Assembly: GCF_029962835.1 (NCBI RefSeq)
Contig: NC_080573.1
Span: 92,747,501-92,811,500 of the forward strand
Origin: Magnolia sinica
Lineage: Eukaryota > Streptophyta > Magnoliopsida > Magnoliales > Magnoliaceae
Length of the DNA stretch: 64,000 bases
Direction: 5' to 3'
Under the pieces are notes generated by a model that saw nothing but the letters and a program-made list of their open reading frames with translations, did no database searches and was not told the DNA's origin. Positions 1 to 10,577 of this stretch are shown in pieces. The position numbers were made by a program, and so were the translations under genes. How positions within the stretch are numbered: the stretch's first letter is position 1; each line of letters begins with the position of its first letter.

Positions 1-1068
1 TTTAAGTTTAGGTTTAGGTTAGGGAGTTGAGATTAGGATTAGTTGTAGGTTTAGGTTTAGGGATTTAAAAATACATTTAGGTTTTAGGTTTAGGTTTTAG
101 TTTATAGGTTTAGGTTATAAGTTATAGCTTTAGGGAATTTAGAATAGGTTAAGGTTTAGGTTAAGGAAATTTGGTTCAGGTTCGAGATCGGGTTTAGGTT
201 TGGGTTTTCAAGTTTAGGTTTAGGTTAAGGAGTTTACATTAGGATTAGGTGTAGGTTTAGGTTTAGGGATTTGAGAATATATTTAGGTTTTAGGTTATAA
301 GTGTAGGTTATAGGTTTAGGTTTAAGTTAGGTTATAGGTTTAGGTTTAGGGATTTGAGAATACATTTAGGTGTTAGGTTATAAGTGTAGGTTATAGGTTT
401 AGGCTTAAGTTAGGTTATAGGTTAAGGTTTAGGGAATGGAGAATAGGTTAAGGTTTAGGTTTAGGGATTTGAGAATACATTTAGGTTTTAGGTTTAGGGT
501 TATGTTTTAGGTTTAGGTTTAGGTTATAGGTTATAGGTTATAGGTTGTAAGTTATAGCTTTAGGGAATTAAGAATAGGTTAAGGTTTAGGTTTAGGAAAT
601 CGGGTTCGGGTTCGGGTTCGGTATCGGGTTTAGGTTTTGGTTTTCAAGTTTAGATTTAGGTTTAGGTTAAGGAGTTGAGATTAGGATTAGGTGTAGGGAT
701 TTAAGAATACATTTAGGTTATAGGTTTAGGTTTAGTTTTTACGTTTAGGTTTAGGTTATAAGTGTAGGTTATATGTTTAGGTTTAAGTTAGGTTATAGGT
801 TAAGGTTTAGGTTTAGGAAATCGGGTTCGGGTTTGGGTTTAGGTTTAGGCTAAGGAGTTGAGATTAGGATTAGGTGTAGGTTTAGGTTTAGGGATTTGAG
901 AATACATTTAGGTTTTAGGTTTAGGTTTAGGTTATAGGTTTAGGTTTAGGTTTTAGGTTTAGGTTTTAGGTTTAGGTTAAGGTTAGGTTATAGGTTATAG
1001 GTTATAGGTTATAGGTTAAGGTTTATGTTATAGGTTTTGGTTAAGGTTATAGGTTATAGCTTTAAGTA
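1..1068 (+). repeat. Degenerate telomere-like (TTTAGG)n block
   Basis: The block is built from TTTAGG/TTTAGGG/TATAGG words, variants of the plant telomere unit TTTAGGG. Longer units recur in it: a segment beginning AGGAGTTGAGATTAGGATTA and continuing to GATTTGAGAATACATTTAGG appears near 22, 229, 669 and 855. A TTCGGG-rich variant lies near 190, 600 and 825. The array is therefore an old, re-amplified subtelomeric or interstitial block, not fresh telomerase product. The G-rich strand reads 5' to 3' into the window, the opposite of what a chromosome end at the left edge would show. It stops next to the truncated CACTA coding region. Confidence 0.85.
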
Positions 1069-1153
1069 GTAGAACCTATTAAAATTTTTATTCATTCCAT
1101 AAATTACATATATCCATGTTTTCATACATATAATATAGTGGTTTTGTGTACAG

Positions 1154-2531
1154 ATACCTTCACACACTCAAACGATTTGTGGGGAATAAGGCACGACCGG
1201 AGGGGTTGATAGCTGAAGCGTACATTGATAATGAGTGCCTTACATTTTGCTCCATGTATCTTCGTAGCATAGAAACTAAATTCAACTGAGAAGATTAGAA
1301 TGCTGATGAAGGGCAGGAGAATGAACAAGGACTCATATCTGTATTTGCACATAACATTCATCCTTTAGGATCCCCGACGTTTTAGGATAAATACCATATT
1401 GATCTAGTAAAGGCGCAGTGGTATGTGTTATATAATTGTGAAGAAATAAAGTCGTACTTGGAGTAAGTCTTCCCTCGATTATTATTTTCTCTACATACGA
1501 TGATCTTAATGTTTCTTACTGATGACATGCCATTTATGTGTATAGCGAACACATAGATGAGATGAAGTCCAAATTCTCTAAAAATTATGATCGAATGCAT
1601 CAGGATCAGTTTGCAGAATGGTTCACCGAACGTGTAAGATTTCACATTGTATGTCACCACACTTAGCATTTTCGTTGTTTTGCACATTATTTCAACCTAT
1701 GAAAATCTCTAAACAATTATATTCTGTACATAATAATAGATGAAGACGTTGCCCACGAACAACTCTGCGGATACGTCTAATGCATTATACTAACTGGCGT
1801 GTGGCCCTGATAGATGTGTATCTAGATATACAGGTTGTATTGTAAATGAGATTCGGTTCGACACCGAAGAATGTGAGAAGTACAGGACCACACAAAATAG
1901 TGGGGTGGTTGTGAAGGAAACAAATGAGGAGGATGAAATTGACTTTTATGGCATTTTGATAGATATTATTGAGCTAAGTTATTGTATGAGAAAGCGAGTG
2001 TACTTATTTAGATGTGATTGGTGGGACATTGGAAATAAGAAGTTGGGAATATAGATTGACAACTACTTTTCGAGTGTAAATTTATCTCGGAAGTGGTTTA
2101 AGGATGACCCATTTATCTTCGTTAGCTAAGCCGAACAAGTATTTTACCTCGCTGACACCAAGTTAGGCAGCTCTTGGCATGTGGTGCAGAAAATAAAGCC
2201 CAGGAACGTATTTGACGTTCCCGTACCAGAAGTTGAAAATAGTGAGGATGGGGGAAATGACACGTCTAGGGTTGAACAAACATATCAAGAAGACATGCCA
2301 TCTAGGGATACAGTGACTGATTCAAGTGTTGATATTGATGTGGTGTAATTAGATAGAGATGATGTGTCACTTGATTATGTTGATGCCTCAATAATACGTG
2401 ATATTGTTAGAGATGATAGCGGTTTCATTGATGACGACGTTGCAGATAATGAGGAGGAAATACTAATCAACGATAGTGATGGTGAAGAAGAAATAGCCCT
2501 AAGCGATAGTAATACAGACGACGATTATTAA
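1154..2531 (+). pseudogene. TNPD-like CACTA transposase, C-terminal half (DUF4218 + DUF4216)
   Basis: Three exons can be traced by their splice sites: about 1154-1461 (acceptor TACAG, donor GTAAGT), 1546-1633 (donor GTAAGA) and 1740-2531. The first encodes the DUF4218 signature (LKRFVGNKARPEGLIAEAYI, then ECLTFCSMYLR). The third reads in one frame for 263 codons and carries DUF4216: VYLFRCDWWDIGNKKLG, NLSRKWFKDDPF, AEQVFYLADTKLGSSWHVVQ, KPRNVFDVP, then an acidic tail. Four in-frame stops interrupt it (near 1791, 2053, 2128 and 2346), and further stops lie near 1286 and in the rest of the first exon. The Transposase_21 catalytic region that should lie upstream is absent. The protein would have cut and joined the element's ends. 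It is dead here. Confidence 0.88.
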
Positions 2532-2670
2532 ATATACACATGATTTATATGTCATTTGTCAATTCGAATAATTTATGTATTCTGTGTATATGTGAAAATT
2601 ACAAGTCATGATTAATTCTTTTTATTGACTTGTTTATAATCCATATTTGCAGTTGAGTTAATTTCTAATC

Positions 2671-3057
2671 ATGTCCCCCTTAAACCAGAGCGTAGCAGAA
2701 GCATGCAACATACTTCATCAGCTGTTGCAAATGGACGTTTCGGTCTTATCTTCTTCTGGGAGGGCCATAGAGATACCCGGTCTGGTCGATGAGTGTAGAG
2801 TGGAATATATTGACGACGACTCAGAGGAAAGATTATGCCATCTTAAAGAAATTTCAGGGCTGATGGAGATATATAACCACGGGAAACGAGATATGAAAGA
2901 TGCGACTTTGTCATTTGCACATCTGAATGAAGTCTCGAGAGACCAGATTTCTTCTATTGTGATTGGCATGTTGGCTGTAAATATGTCGAGTGCTTTACAC
3001 GAAATGACATATGCTTTTGAAGTATACGATAACTTACGTAGGGAGTACTTCGGATAG
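2671..3057 (+). CDS. Unrecognised 128-residue ORF inside CACTA A
   Basis: An uninterrupted ORF starting MSPLNQSVAEACN and ending YDNLRREYFG. I do not recognise the family. The composition is protein-like and mixed: acidic stretch YIDDDSEER, a helical-looking C-terminal half, and no membrane segment or signal peptide. It lies between the TNPD-like and TNPA-like genes, 140 bp after the former's stop, with an AT-rich intergenic region on both sides. It is notable for staying open while both neighbours carry stops. It could be an accessory protein of the element, a captured exon, or a chance ORF. Confidence 0.4.
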   Translation: MSPLNQSVAEACNILHQLLQMDVSVLSSSGRAIEIPGLVDECRVEYIDDDSEERLCHLKEISGLMEIYNHGKRDMKDATLSFAHLNEVSRDQISSIVIGMLAVNMSSALHEMTYAFEVYDNLRREYFG

Positions 3058-3334
3058 TTTACTTCAAAGTTGTTTTGTATTACAACGAAATATGTGTATT
3101 CAATATAGAATGATAATGTGTAATGGAATTTTCAATGGTTATAGATTAAAGTTTATAGTTTTATTATATTCTTCTTGCATTATAGTGTAATGGTCTAATC
3201 ATATTTTAATCATCTCTCTAAGCATAAGCACAAATGCATTGTATCATCAACACTACTTGTATAATGTTTTAGTATATTCCACTTGTATTGACATTGTTTA
3301 AATTTATAAGTTCGTAGCTCGCACATATTTAGTG

Positions 3335-5110
3335 ATGACACCAGGTGGGAGAGTATGTCGTTCGCGCACTGGATCTACCCCTTCTACCCATGATGTGATG
3401 GAGCCAGCATCGCCGTTACATGTTGCATTGCAGGCGTCTGATCTCTCAGTTGCACATACATTGGGCACTACATGTAAGTCTAGACATATATTTTTTTAAT
3501 AATTTATGTTTATGTTTAGACTTACATATTTCTTTTGCAATAGCGTCGTCGACCAACCGACGAGGACGTGGACGCACACGTGGGTTGCTTTTAGAGTGAC
3601 TTACACACGAGGGTAGGGTGATGGTACAGTTTCCATAGGACTGCATTAGACCTGTTGGGAACAATGCCAGACTGTTTACGTCGGAGGTTGGTGTCTTATG
3701 CCGATCTCTGATCCCCCCACCACCCCCCATTGGGGAGACATGATAGATGATGTGCGGCAGCTCATCCATCAGCGCCTTCAGGTAAATTTTAGTTTTTTAA
3801 AATTTATTTTATAAAAGTTCATTTTACGGTTAAGTTATTTTCTTAATAAGTTTATTACCTTAATCTATTATTTACGAAACTGTAGGATAAATTTGACTTG
3901 GATTTGAGTGTTCCGCACATTTCCTATGCCATTGATGACATGATCAAGGAGTGGTTCAAAGAGTACCGCTCCGTGTTACACAAGCGGTACAAGCGGTGCA
4001 TGAGCCACGAGGAGGCCGCACTATCCGCACCACAGCACGTGACCAATGACGACTAGCGGATACCCTATGATAGATTTTCGTCTGATTTTTTTCAGGTAGT
4101 ATTTACATATTTACGATATCTTAAGGTAACAATTAAATTTACAATTAATAATAATATATTATGAATAATGTGTTCAGAAGAGGAGAAAAATAAATTCTGA
4201 CAACAGGGGAAAGTTAGAAGTGAACCACGTAGCTAGTTCAAAGTCATTTGCAGAAATTCGTCACAACATGGTAAGAAATTACTGGTAATTATTAAGTTGA
4301 TATATTCTTTCCATGCATTTATATTAACTCTATTGTCCTTTCGATTGCGTAGCGAGATTCTGTCACTGGCTAGTCGCCCGGACCAGTAGACCTCTACAGA
4401 GGGACTCACTGTCGACAGGCGACGGGATCTTGGGTACATCCTAGAGCCGGCGAGATTTGGGTAAAAATTCTTACATTATAAAATTTAATTGCTTTAAATT
4501 ATAATAATGTCATTTTTTAGAAAAAATTCATATGTTTTCATTACAGGCGGCGATGGACACCTTACGCAATCAGCCCACTCCCGATGGTACTCAACAGAGT
4601 GAGCTAGAGATCCTGAGTGAGGTGCTTGGCACCCATTCTAGATATGTGTGTGGGCTTGGCCATGGTGTCAAGCTCATGGCACCTGCTAGAGCTGCCTCCA
4701 CCCGATCCGTCGTTGTTGGCGAGAGCGCCACCTGCCGAGTTGATATCATAGAGAAAGAGGTTCAGTAGCTATAGGTCGTCGTCCATGACATCATAGAGCA
4801 GTTGGAGAAGAAGAGTGAGCAGCTGGAGAGGCAGATGGAGGAGCAAGAGAGGAGGATGGAGGATCTGACGAGGCGGAGGGAGGAGCAGGAGAGGAGGATG
4901 GAGGATCTGATGAGGCAGAGGGAGGAGCAGGAGAGGAGGAGGATGGAAGAGCAGGCGAGGGGGAGAGAGGAGAAAGAGAGGAGGATGGAGGAGATGCGGG
5001 TGGAGTATGAGCGACGGATGATGGAGACAAAACTTTTCGTAGGTAAGAGTCTCATCCACGTTTTTACCTACGAAAATTTTCGTAGGGAAAAGTTCAGTAA
5101 ATATTTTTAG
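3335..5110 (+). pseudogene. TNPA-like CACTA protein (Transposase_24, Ptta/En/Spm) with coiled-coil tail
   Basis: Exons inferred from splice sites: 3335-3473, 3544-3781, 3886-4095, 4178-4270, 4353-4460 and 4547-5110. The start is ATG at 3335 (MTPGGRVCRSRTGS). The fourth exon encodes the family signature NRGKLEVNHVASSKSFAEIR. The fifth encodes GPVDLYRGTHCRQ...GSWVHPRAGEIW. The sixth encodes EILSEVLG...YVCGLGHGV, a motif common in this family, followed by a highly charged coiled coil (EEQERRMEDL repeats, about 4800-5030). Stops at about 3598, 3637, 4054, 4371, 4766 and 4772 and a frame break near 3710-3730 show it is dead. TNPA-type proteins bind the subterminal repeats, which here lie directly downstream. 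Confidence 0.85.
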
Positions 5111-5711
5111 CTACGAAAATATTCGTAGGTAAAAGTTTTGAAAATATTTTTACCTACCAAAATATTCGTAGGTATATGTTTTGTAAAATGGTTTTACCTA
5201 CCAAACAATTCGTAGGTAAAAGTTTCGTAAAAGTTTTTAGCTACGAAAGGACTTGCAGGAAAAAGTTCTGTAAATATTTTTGCCTACGAAAATATTCATA
5301 GGTAAGACTTTTGTAACAATTTTTACCTACGAATGAATTCGTAGGTAAAAGTTTTGTCATAATTTGTACCTATGAAAAAAATTCGTAATTTTTACCTATA
5401 AAAAATTCGTAGGTAAAAGTTTTGTAAATCTTTTGAGCTATGAAAATAATTGTAGGTAAAAGTTTTGTAAATCTTTTTAGCTACGAAAATAATCGTAGGC
5501 AAAAAGATTTGTCAATATTTTTGCCTGTGAAAAAAAACGTTGGTAAAAGCTTTGACCTACGAAAGCAAATCGTCGGCAAAAGTCTTATCTTTGCCAACGA
5601 AAATTTTTTTTTCGTGGGTAAAACTTTTCTCCCTCGGTCTTTTAGCAACGAAATGTTTTTGCCTACGAAAAAAGGCTTTTACCTATGAAAAATTTCATAG
5701 GTAAAAGTGTC
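5036..5711. repeat. Subterminal inverted-repeat array of CACTA A
   Basis: About 15-20 copies of a short unit in both orientations, with cores TTCGTAGGTAAAAGTTTTG and its complement-like partner TTTTTACCTACGAAAAT. Many neighbouring copies form palindromes around CTACGAAAATTTTCGTAG. This is the classical subterminal zone that CACTA DNA-binding proteins recognise. It begins inside the last codons of the TNPA-like gene, so the end of the gene and the binding zone overlap. Confidence 0.88.
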
Positions 5712-5724
5712 TTTTCTTGTAGTG
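5712..5724 (-). repeat. Right terminal inverted repeat of CACTA A
   Basis: TTTTCTTGTAGTG, the exact complement of CACTACAAGAAAA. It is followed by TGT, the expected position of a 3-bp target duplication; the partner copy is not in the window. Confidence 0.85.
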
Positions 5725-6302
5725 TGTGGATTAATCTTTGCGCTCATCAAGCCTCATCTAAAGAACCTACTATCATTAAGGGAAAATTGTGTGTGTGTGT
5801 GTGCGCGCGCGCGCGCGCATTTGATCATCCTAGTTATGGATTATAATCTTCGATTAGATTTTAGAAATTTAAAAAATAGATCCTTTAGCTTACCCTCTCT
5901 TTTATCATCCAAATGCACTGCTAGTCTTATAAAAGTGTATATTGTGATCAGAATTGATGCTCGAGAGCTAAATTTATAGGAAACGTGAGGGTGTCCTACC
6001 CATAACCAAATGCCCCATAGATAGCCTCTCATTACAAATAATGACCAAAGCTGACGGATTTTAGTCGTCGATGAAACACATTGACATCATGTCCTTCAGT
6101 AATAGTTACGTAAGCATTGCTTTTTTTAATATCAGGATATGCCGAAGGATAAAAGTTGTAGGAATCTCATTAAAAAGGCCATCAGCTACAATTCATTGGT
6201 GAATGGTAGTAATCCCGATGGTTATACTTCATCATAGCTGGTTGAGGTAATCATCAATGAATTGAAGCAACCTCAAAAGCTATAATATGTCATAGCTACT
6301 CT
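5725..6302. other. Spacer between the two CACTA elements
   Basis: No gene recognised. It contains a pure alternating purine-pyrimidine tract at 5789-5820 and otherwise AT-rich sequence without long open frames. Confidence 0.5.
5789..5820. repeat. (GT)n(GC)n alternating tract
   Basis: A run of GT dinucleotides that passes directly into GC dinucleotides, 32 bases of uninterrupted purine-pyrimidine alternation. This composition favours Z-DNA. Confidence 0.9.
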
Positions 6303-6305
6303 AAC

Positions 6306-6320
6306 CACTACAAGAAAAAT
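6306..6320 (+). repeat. Left terminal inverted repeat of CACTA B
   Basis: CACTACAAGAAAAAT, preceded by the AAC target duplication. The next 60 bases contain GTCGGTTGGGG and CGGCAGCTAGTAAAGG, which resemble words in the right subterminal zone. Confidence 0.9.
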
Positions 6321-6549
6321 AGGCATATCCGTCGGTTGGGGTTATCCTTTGCCCACAGCCAGTTTTATCGGCAGCTAGTAAAGGGGTTCTAAAATGAAAA
6401 ATGAGATGCCCTCATTTGTGCTTGCCCGATCTACTCTCTCTTTTAAAATGAAGAGAAAAAGACTCTCTCTCTTTCTCTCTCTCCATTGCAGAATCAAGGA
6501 ATAACAACTAGTCAAAAACAGTAAACCTAACCCTAGAAATCTCTCTCTA

Positions 6550-6590
6550 CACACACACACACACACTCTCTCTCTCTCTCTCTCTCTCAA
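6550..6590. repeat. (CA)n and (CT)n tract
   Basis: A short ACACAC run followed by a TCTCTC run. CT-rich tracts are common in plant 5' leaders, and this one lies just upstream of the MAP70-like exon, so it may be captured leader sequence. Confidence 0.7.
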
Positions 6591-6734
6591 CCCTAATTCT
6601 TTCAAAATCAGGGTTACTGAAGACTAGGGTTTTTGGATGTGAGATTGTTCGGATCCGTCATGGCCGATCTTCCCAGCGTCACAGCGGCAGCAACGAGGGC
6701 TTCTCCCTGGCAGTGCTGAACAATGGTAGTACGG

Positions 6735-7063
6735 ATGCGCCGAAGCTGACGGTGTTAGGTCGTTCAAGGGGTCAAAGAGGCAGACATCGGTCCGGTTGAG
6801 CCTCAACGCGGATGAGTTCATAAATCTGCTACACAGGTCGGATTCAGTCAAGGTGGAGTTGAATCAATTGGAGAATGAAGTCAGAGGTGGGTTGGATTGC
6901 AATTGTGATCCCAGTGGCTTTTGGTGGTTTCTTTGATTTTTGGGGGTGATTTGAAATGGCGTTTTCCTGAATTGCAGATAAGGATCGGGAGTTGGGGGAA
7001 GCGCAGGCGAAGATCAAGGCATTGAGGTTATCAGAACGTTTGAGAGAGAAGGCGGTCGAAGAG
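6735..7063 (+). pseudogene. Captured MAP70 (microtubule-associated protein 70) fragment, two exons
   Basis: The first exon ends at 6886 with a GTGGGT donor and encodes SFKGSKRQTSVRLSLNADEF, INLLHRSDSVKVELNQLEN and EVR. The second, 6978-7063 (acceptor TTGCAG, donor GTATTA), encodes DKDRELGEAQAKIKALRLSE, RLREKAVEE. This is the strongly conserved N-terminal coiled-coil start of plant MAP70 proteins, which decorate cortical microtubules. The intron is kept, so capture was at the DNA level. A small frame break lies near 6755 between the LTV-like and SFKG segments. The remainder of MAP70 (hundreds of residues) is absent. Confidence 0.9.
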
Positions 7064-7935
7064 GTATTAATTTTAATTTATTTATTTTGGGATTTTCTAT
7101 ATTTGGCTATCAGGCGTTTTATTTTGATTTAAAATCTGGTTTCAATTTTAGATTTATATGTAATAGTGTATTACATTGTGTTTTTGGATTTTCAGTAATT
7201 GGCATTTTATTTTTTATTTTTTATTTTTTTATATGAGGTTTGCCATCTCGTGCACAATATGAAAGGCGGATTTTGATGCAGCAACAGTTAAAATAGTCAT
7301 GGCTGGAGCTGGGTGTGAAAATGGTAGTAAAGTGGAACAAGTAAGAAATGGCCTTCATATTGATATATTTAACATTGTTGCTTTGGGGAATAAAACTGCA
7401 ATCCTATATAAAAGAGAGGATATGTGGCTATTAGAGTCTTTTTTCTTCACTTTGAAACTGGACTTTATGGAGGATGCATTTTTTTTTAGGTTTGAGACAT
7501 GTCCTACCATTTCTTTACTTAGTTATTATTGAGATTAATGCCCTTAAAATTGATTTATCATATTTTATTATGCCTTTCTTTTAATAAAAGATGTTTGAGA
7601 TCCTATCTTGATCTCTGTAAGTTTATTTGCTGATTTTTTGTTTATGGATCTTGAACTGTGGTTAGTTTACCCATATTTATTGTTTGGAATATCATTTGGT
7701 AAAAAGATGGTCCATTTAAAGAAGTGGACAACCTGTAGTACAATACAGGCAAATTTACTTGTGTAGACAGCTAGATCAGAATAATGCGGTCTATTTTTAT
7801 TTTTATTTATTTATTTATTTTTATTTTTTCTGTGTGAGTGTATTTTCCTGCAGTAAGAATTATATTATATTTTTGTTTCTTTCTAGGTGCTTGTGTATAG
7901 TTTGTAAACGATGACATGTCTTTGTGGAATTTTCA
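7064..7935. other. Intron-like filler inside CACTA B
   Basis: T-rich sequence following the MAP70-like donor site. It has several homopolymer and TTTAT runs and no recognisable exon. Much of it may be the captured MAP70 intron. Confidence 0.4.
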
Positions 7936-8115
7936 GTGAGTGGGAATGAGCTAAGTGAGACATCATCCAAAAAAAGAAAGCTCTGCATGGATGAGCACAT
8001 CTCTCATGGGAAGGCAGAGCTCTCGCCTTGATCAATGGAAGGGATTGGAAGCTCTAAGGCATTTGAGAGGAGAAACAAGAGAGCAAAAATCTGGCACCAT
8101 GCCTAAGACTTTTAG
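7936..8115 (+). other. Possible captured exon, unidentified
   Basis: After a TTTTCAG acceptor-like site, one frame reads SGNELSETSSKKRKLCMDEH, then ISHGKAELSP, a stop, and SMEGIGSSKAFERRNKRAKI. The two basic clusters (KKRK, RRNKRAK) look like nuclear localisation signals. I do not recognise the parent gene. The frame is broken by one stop and no clear donor is seen. Confidence 0.35.
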
Positions 8116-8225
8116 ACAACGGGATTTTGAAAATGCCAAAGAATATTTGCTGATTCACTTTGTCTCTTTTGCAGTTACAGTACTAAAAGATCTTTTCAGT
8201 TTCCTGAACTTTGTTTTTGGATGAT

Positions 8226-10092
8226 TGAATAGCCCCAATCTTTATTGGGTTTTCCAATTGAATGTAGACAAGTGCTCATTTTTTATACAAACTTTTGTCA
8301 ATCTTCCATCTATATGTCATGAATGGGTTTCTAGTTGCCTTGACTCGTGAACTATGGCCCATGATATTAACAATCTTGATAACCATAGACATGAATCACA
8401 TGTACAATGGGGATGTCATAGTTAGCACTTCATGAAACTCCATGAAGCATGCACATTGCAGTAACATCCCTCCAAATCATAAACATCCATTGGAGCAAAG
8501 CCACGCATCCAGAATAACTCAATCAACTGTTTTGGTTTTCAATACATTTCTTTGCTCAATTTTGTCAGTATTATAGCCGAATTATCTGAACTGAGAAGAC
8601 TTGCTTGCTTAATCAGGCTGCGTCTGAATCTTGGGATATTTTTGTCCACTTCATTAGTATAATTTTGCTACCAATAGTTGGAAATGAGACAGAACATGCT
8701 AGTGCAATCATATTCTCTTTCAAGAACAAGGTGGTATGCAAATACTTTTGGTGGTATTTAGAATCTATTACTATCTCATGATTATTCTATGTATTAAAGA
8801 TCTTGATCTCTGATGCATTAATAGAAATCAAGATTTCTAATACATAATTACTGTTGGCTAAAATGAGATCAACTCATTTTTTAGGCATCTAACAAATAGG
8901 GACTCACTAGATTCCTGGGAGTTATCTATAACCATGGGGATGATGGAATCCAGGATGCAGACCTAGTTGTCTTGGAGGGAATGGTGTATGACTGTGTTTT
9001 TCTTCTTTCATATTAGATAGGTGAAGCATCCCGAGGTTGCTCAGTTCTTGGGAGGAAGGTTGTATGACTATTTTTTTCAAGTATTTGGCTCTGTTTTCAT
9101 CCAAAGAAAGTAACCTGTCATGAGGCAATTTCAAGTTTATTTGGCTTTCATGTTTTTTTTTTGCAATTGCTTCCCTCAAGGCATGATCAGATTGCAATCG
9201 ATTCCCTCACTACTCAAACAAAGTAACCATTGAGTATTAATTGATGAGCTCTTCTCAAGAAAGTACTAATTTATGAGTCTCAACAAATCTACGGTTTGCT
9301 GAGGCTCCCAACTTCATACATGTGGTGCCTGTGGTTTGGTGATCCAGACTGTTGATCTGATGTGGCCCCAGTGGATTGGATATGTCTAAAAACCCCATAT
9401 GATTGGGTGCATAAAAATAGGCAGTTAAGATAAAATTGTTTCAACAGCCCAAATTCAACTGAAAGAAAACCAAATTAAATGGCGAGGATCTTCCAATCTA
9501 GGAGAATTGGGGGTGTCATAAACGATGGGACTTGTCAAGTCAACAACTCAATCACCAAACTATGTGCCCCACATGCATGGACTGTGAAGCCTTAGCAAAA
9601 TGTACGTTTGTTGAGGATTTGTACTATACAGTTCATCTTTAACTATGGCCAACTGAGGATTTAGTTATCAATGCCAACATAGTGAAGCTAGATACGTGAG
9701 GGCTTGTGTCAAAATTTGTCCTTGAGAATTGAAAACCTGAGAATTCTGGGCAAAGCCTAAGGTTGAGGATCATATAATGCCTTGAGAGCCGTACACGAAT
9801 AATTTGTAAATGATCTCAAATGATCTCACATGTTTTCTTATATGCAGGGTGTTTTTTTTTTTTTTTTTTTTTGGTAATTTATACACATCATACCTTTTAT
9901 TTAGCTGGTTGTTTATTCAAGTAAGATTTCAACAAATATTTGAATCATCTTCCTCAGTAACATTTATACACATCATATCTTTTATTTAGCTGGTTCCCTT
10001 TCTATTGAGCCTTGTCAAAAATTGAGATCACGTTCATGCCCGCTTCCATGGATAAAATCTGATTTTTATATTTTGCTTCTTGCTTGTGCCAG
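8226..10092. other. Unannotated interior of CACTA B
   Basis: AT-rich sequence with T-homopolymers (for example 9849-9872) and no domain recognised on either strand. The short minus-strand frame near 8922-9197 has no family resemblance I can see. Confidence 0.4.
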
Positions 10093-10212
10093 GCCAAGAG
10101 TGAAGAGCTAGTAGCCAAGGTGCATATTTTGAGTTAAGAGAATCAGGCCCTAAAGAATGAGATTAAAGGCTTTCTGTAGAATGTGAGAAACTAATGTCTG
10201 AAAATGGATTAT
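10093..10212 (+). pseudogene. Captured bZIP (G-box binding factor type) leucine-zipper exon
   Basis: After a TGCCAG acceptor, the frame reads AKSEELVAKVHILS, stop, ENQALKNEIKGF. After a one-base shift it continues ECEKLMSENGL. The heptad pattern with EEL..KV..L..EN.AL..EI, then EC.KL.SEN, matches the zipper and following linker of plant G-box binding bZIP factors. The basic DNA-binding region that should precede it is not present. Two stops and one frameshift show that it does not encode a working zipper. Confidence 0.65.
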
Positions 10213-10477
10213 AATGTTTTGCTTTTATTACCCTCTGGTTTTCACCTTGCTGGTTTCTTCTTTCTTTCTTTCTTTTTCTTTTTTCTTTTTCCTGACAACT
10301 TTAAATGGTTGGTAGTATAATAGTTGCTGCAGAACCGTTTAGGTAACTAACCAACAGCTGATCACCAACCTGATGTTGCAAACTAGTCTATTTAAATACT
10401 TTTACCTTAGAAAAATATGGAATTCTCTCATTCTACCATGAATTGCTGATTGGGTTTGCATGTCTTTATCTCCATAG

Positions 10478-10577
10478 CTCTCATCCTTGGAGATGGACTC
10501 TATAACTTCATCAAAGTACTGTCTTTCACCATCAGAAGCTTCCATGGTAGATTGAAATGGAAGGACCCTCAGAACAG
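10478..10577 (+). other. Splice-bounded candidate exon, unidentified
   Basis: Bounded by a TCCATAG acceptor and a CAG|GTAAAA donor. The open phase reads [20 protein letters not shown], then ASMVD, a stop, NGRTLRT. It is serine-rich with no family recognised. It may belong with the bZIP fragment upstream or be a separate capture. Confidence 0.4.

Larger units (their letters stand above)
1069..5724 (+). mobile_element. CACTA (En/Spm) element A, 5'-truncated
   Basis: A plus-strand CACTA DNA transposon. It holds, in the usual order, the C-terminal half of a TNPD-like transposase gene, an unknown ORF, a TNPA-like (Transposase_24) gene, a dense subterminal repeat zone, and a right terminus TTTTCTTGTAGTG ending at 5724. 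That terminus is the reverse complement of the CACTACAAGAAAA left end typical of the superfamily. No left terminus is visible. The catalytic N-terminal half of TNPD is also missing, and its place is taken by the telomere-like block. The target duplication cannot be tested without the left end. Stops in both transposase genes make it non-autonomous. Confidence 0.85.

Noticed and set aside
1-1068. Left edge as a true chromosome end
   Set aside because: The G-rich strand runs toward the interior and the units are too degenerate for a working telomere.
4762-5059. Three overlapping minus-strand frames rich in S, P and L
   Set aside because: They are shadows of the low-complexity coiled-coil exon on the plus strand.
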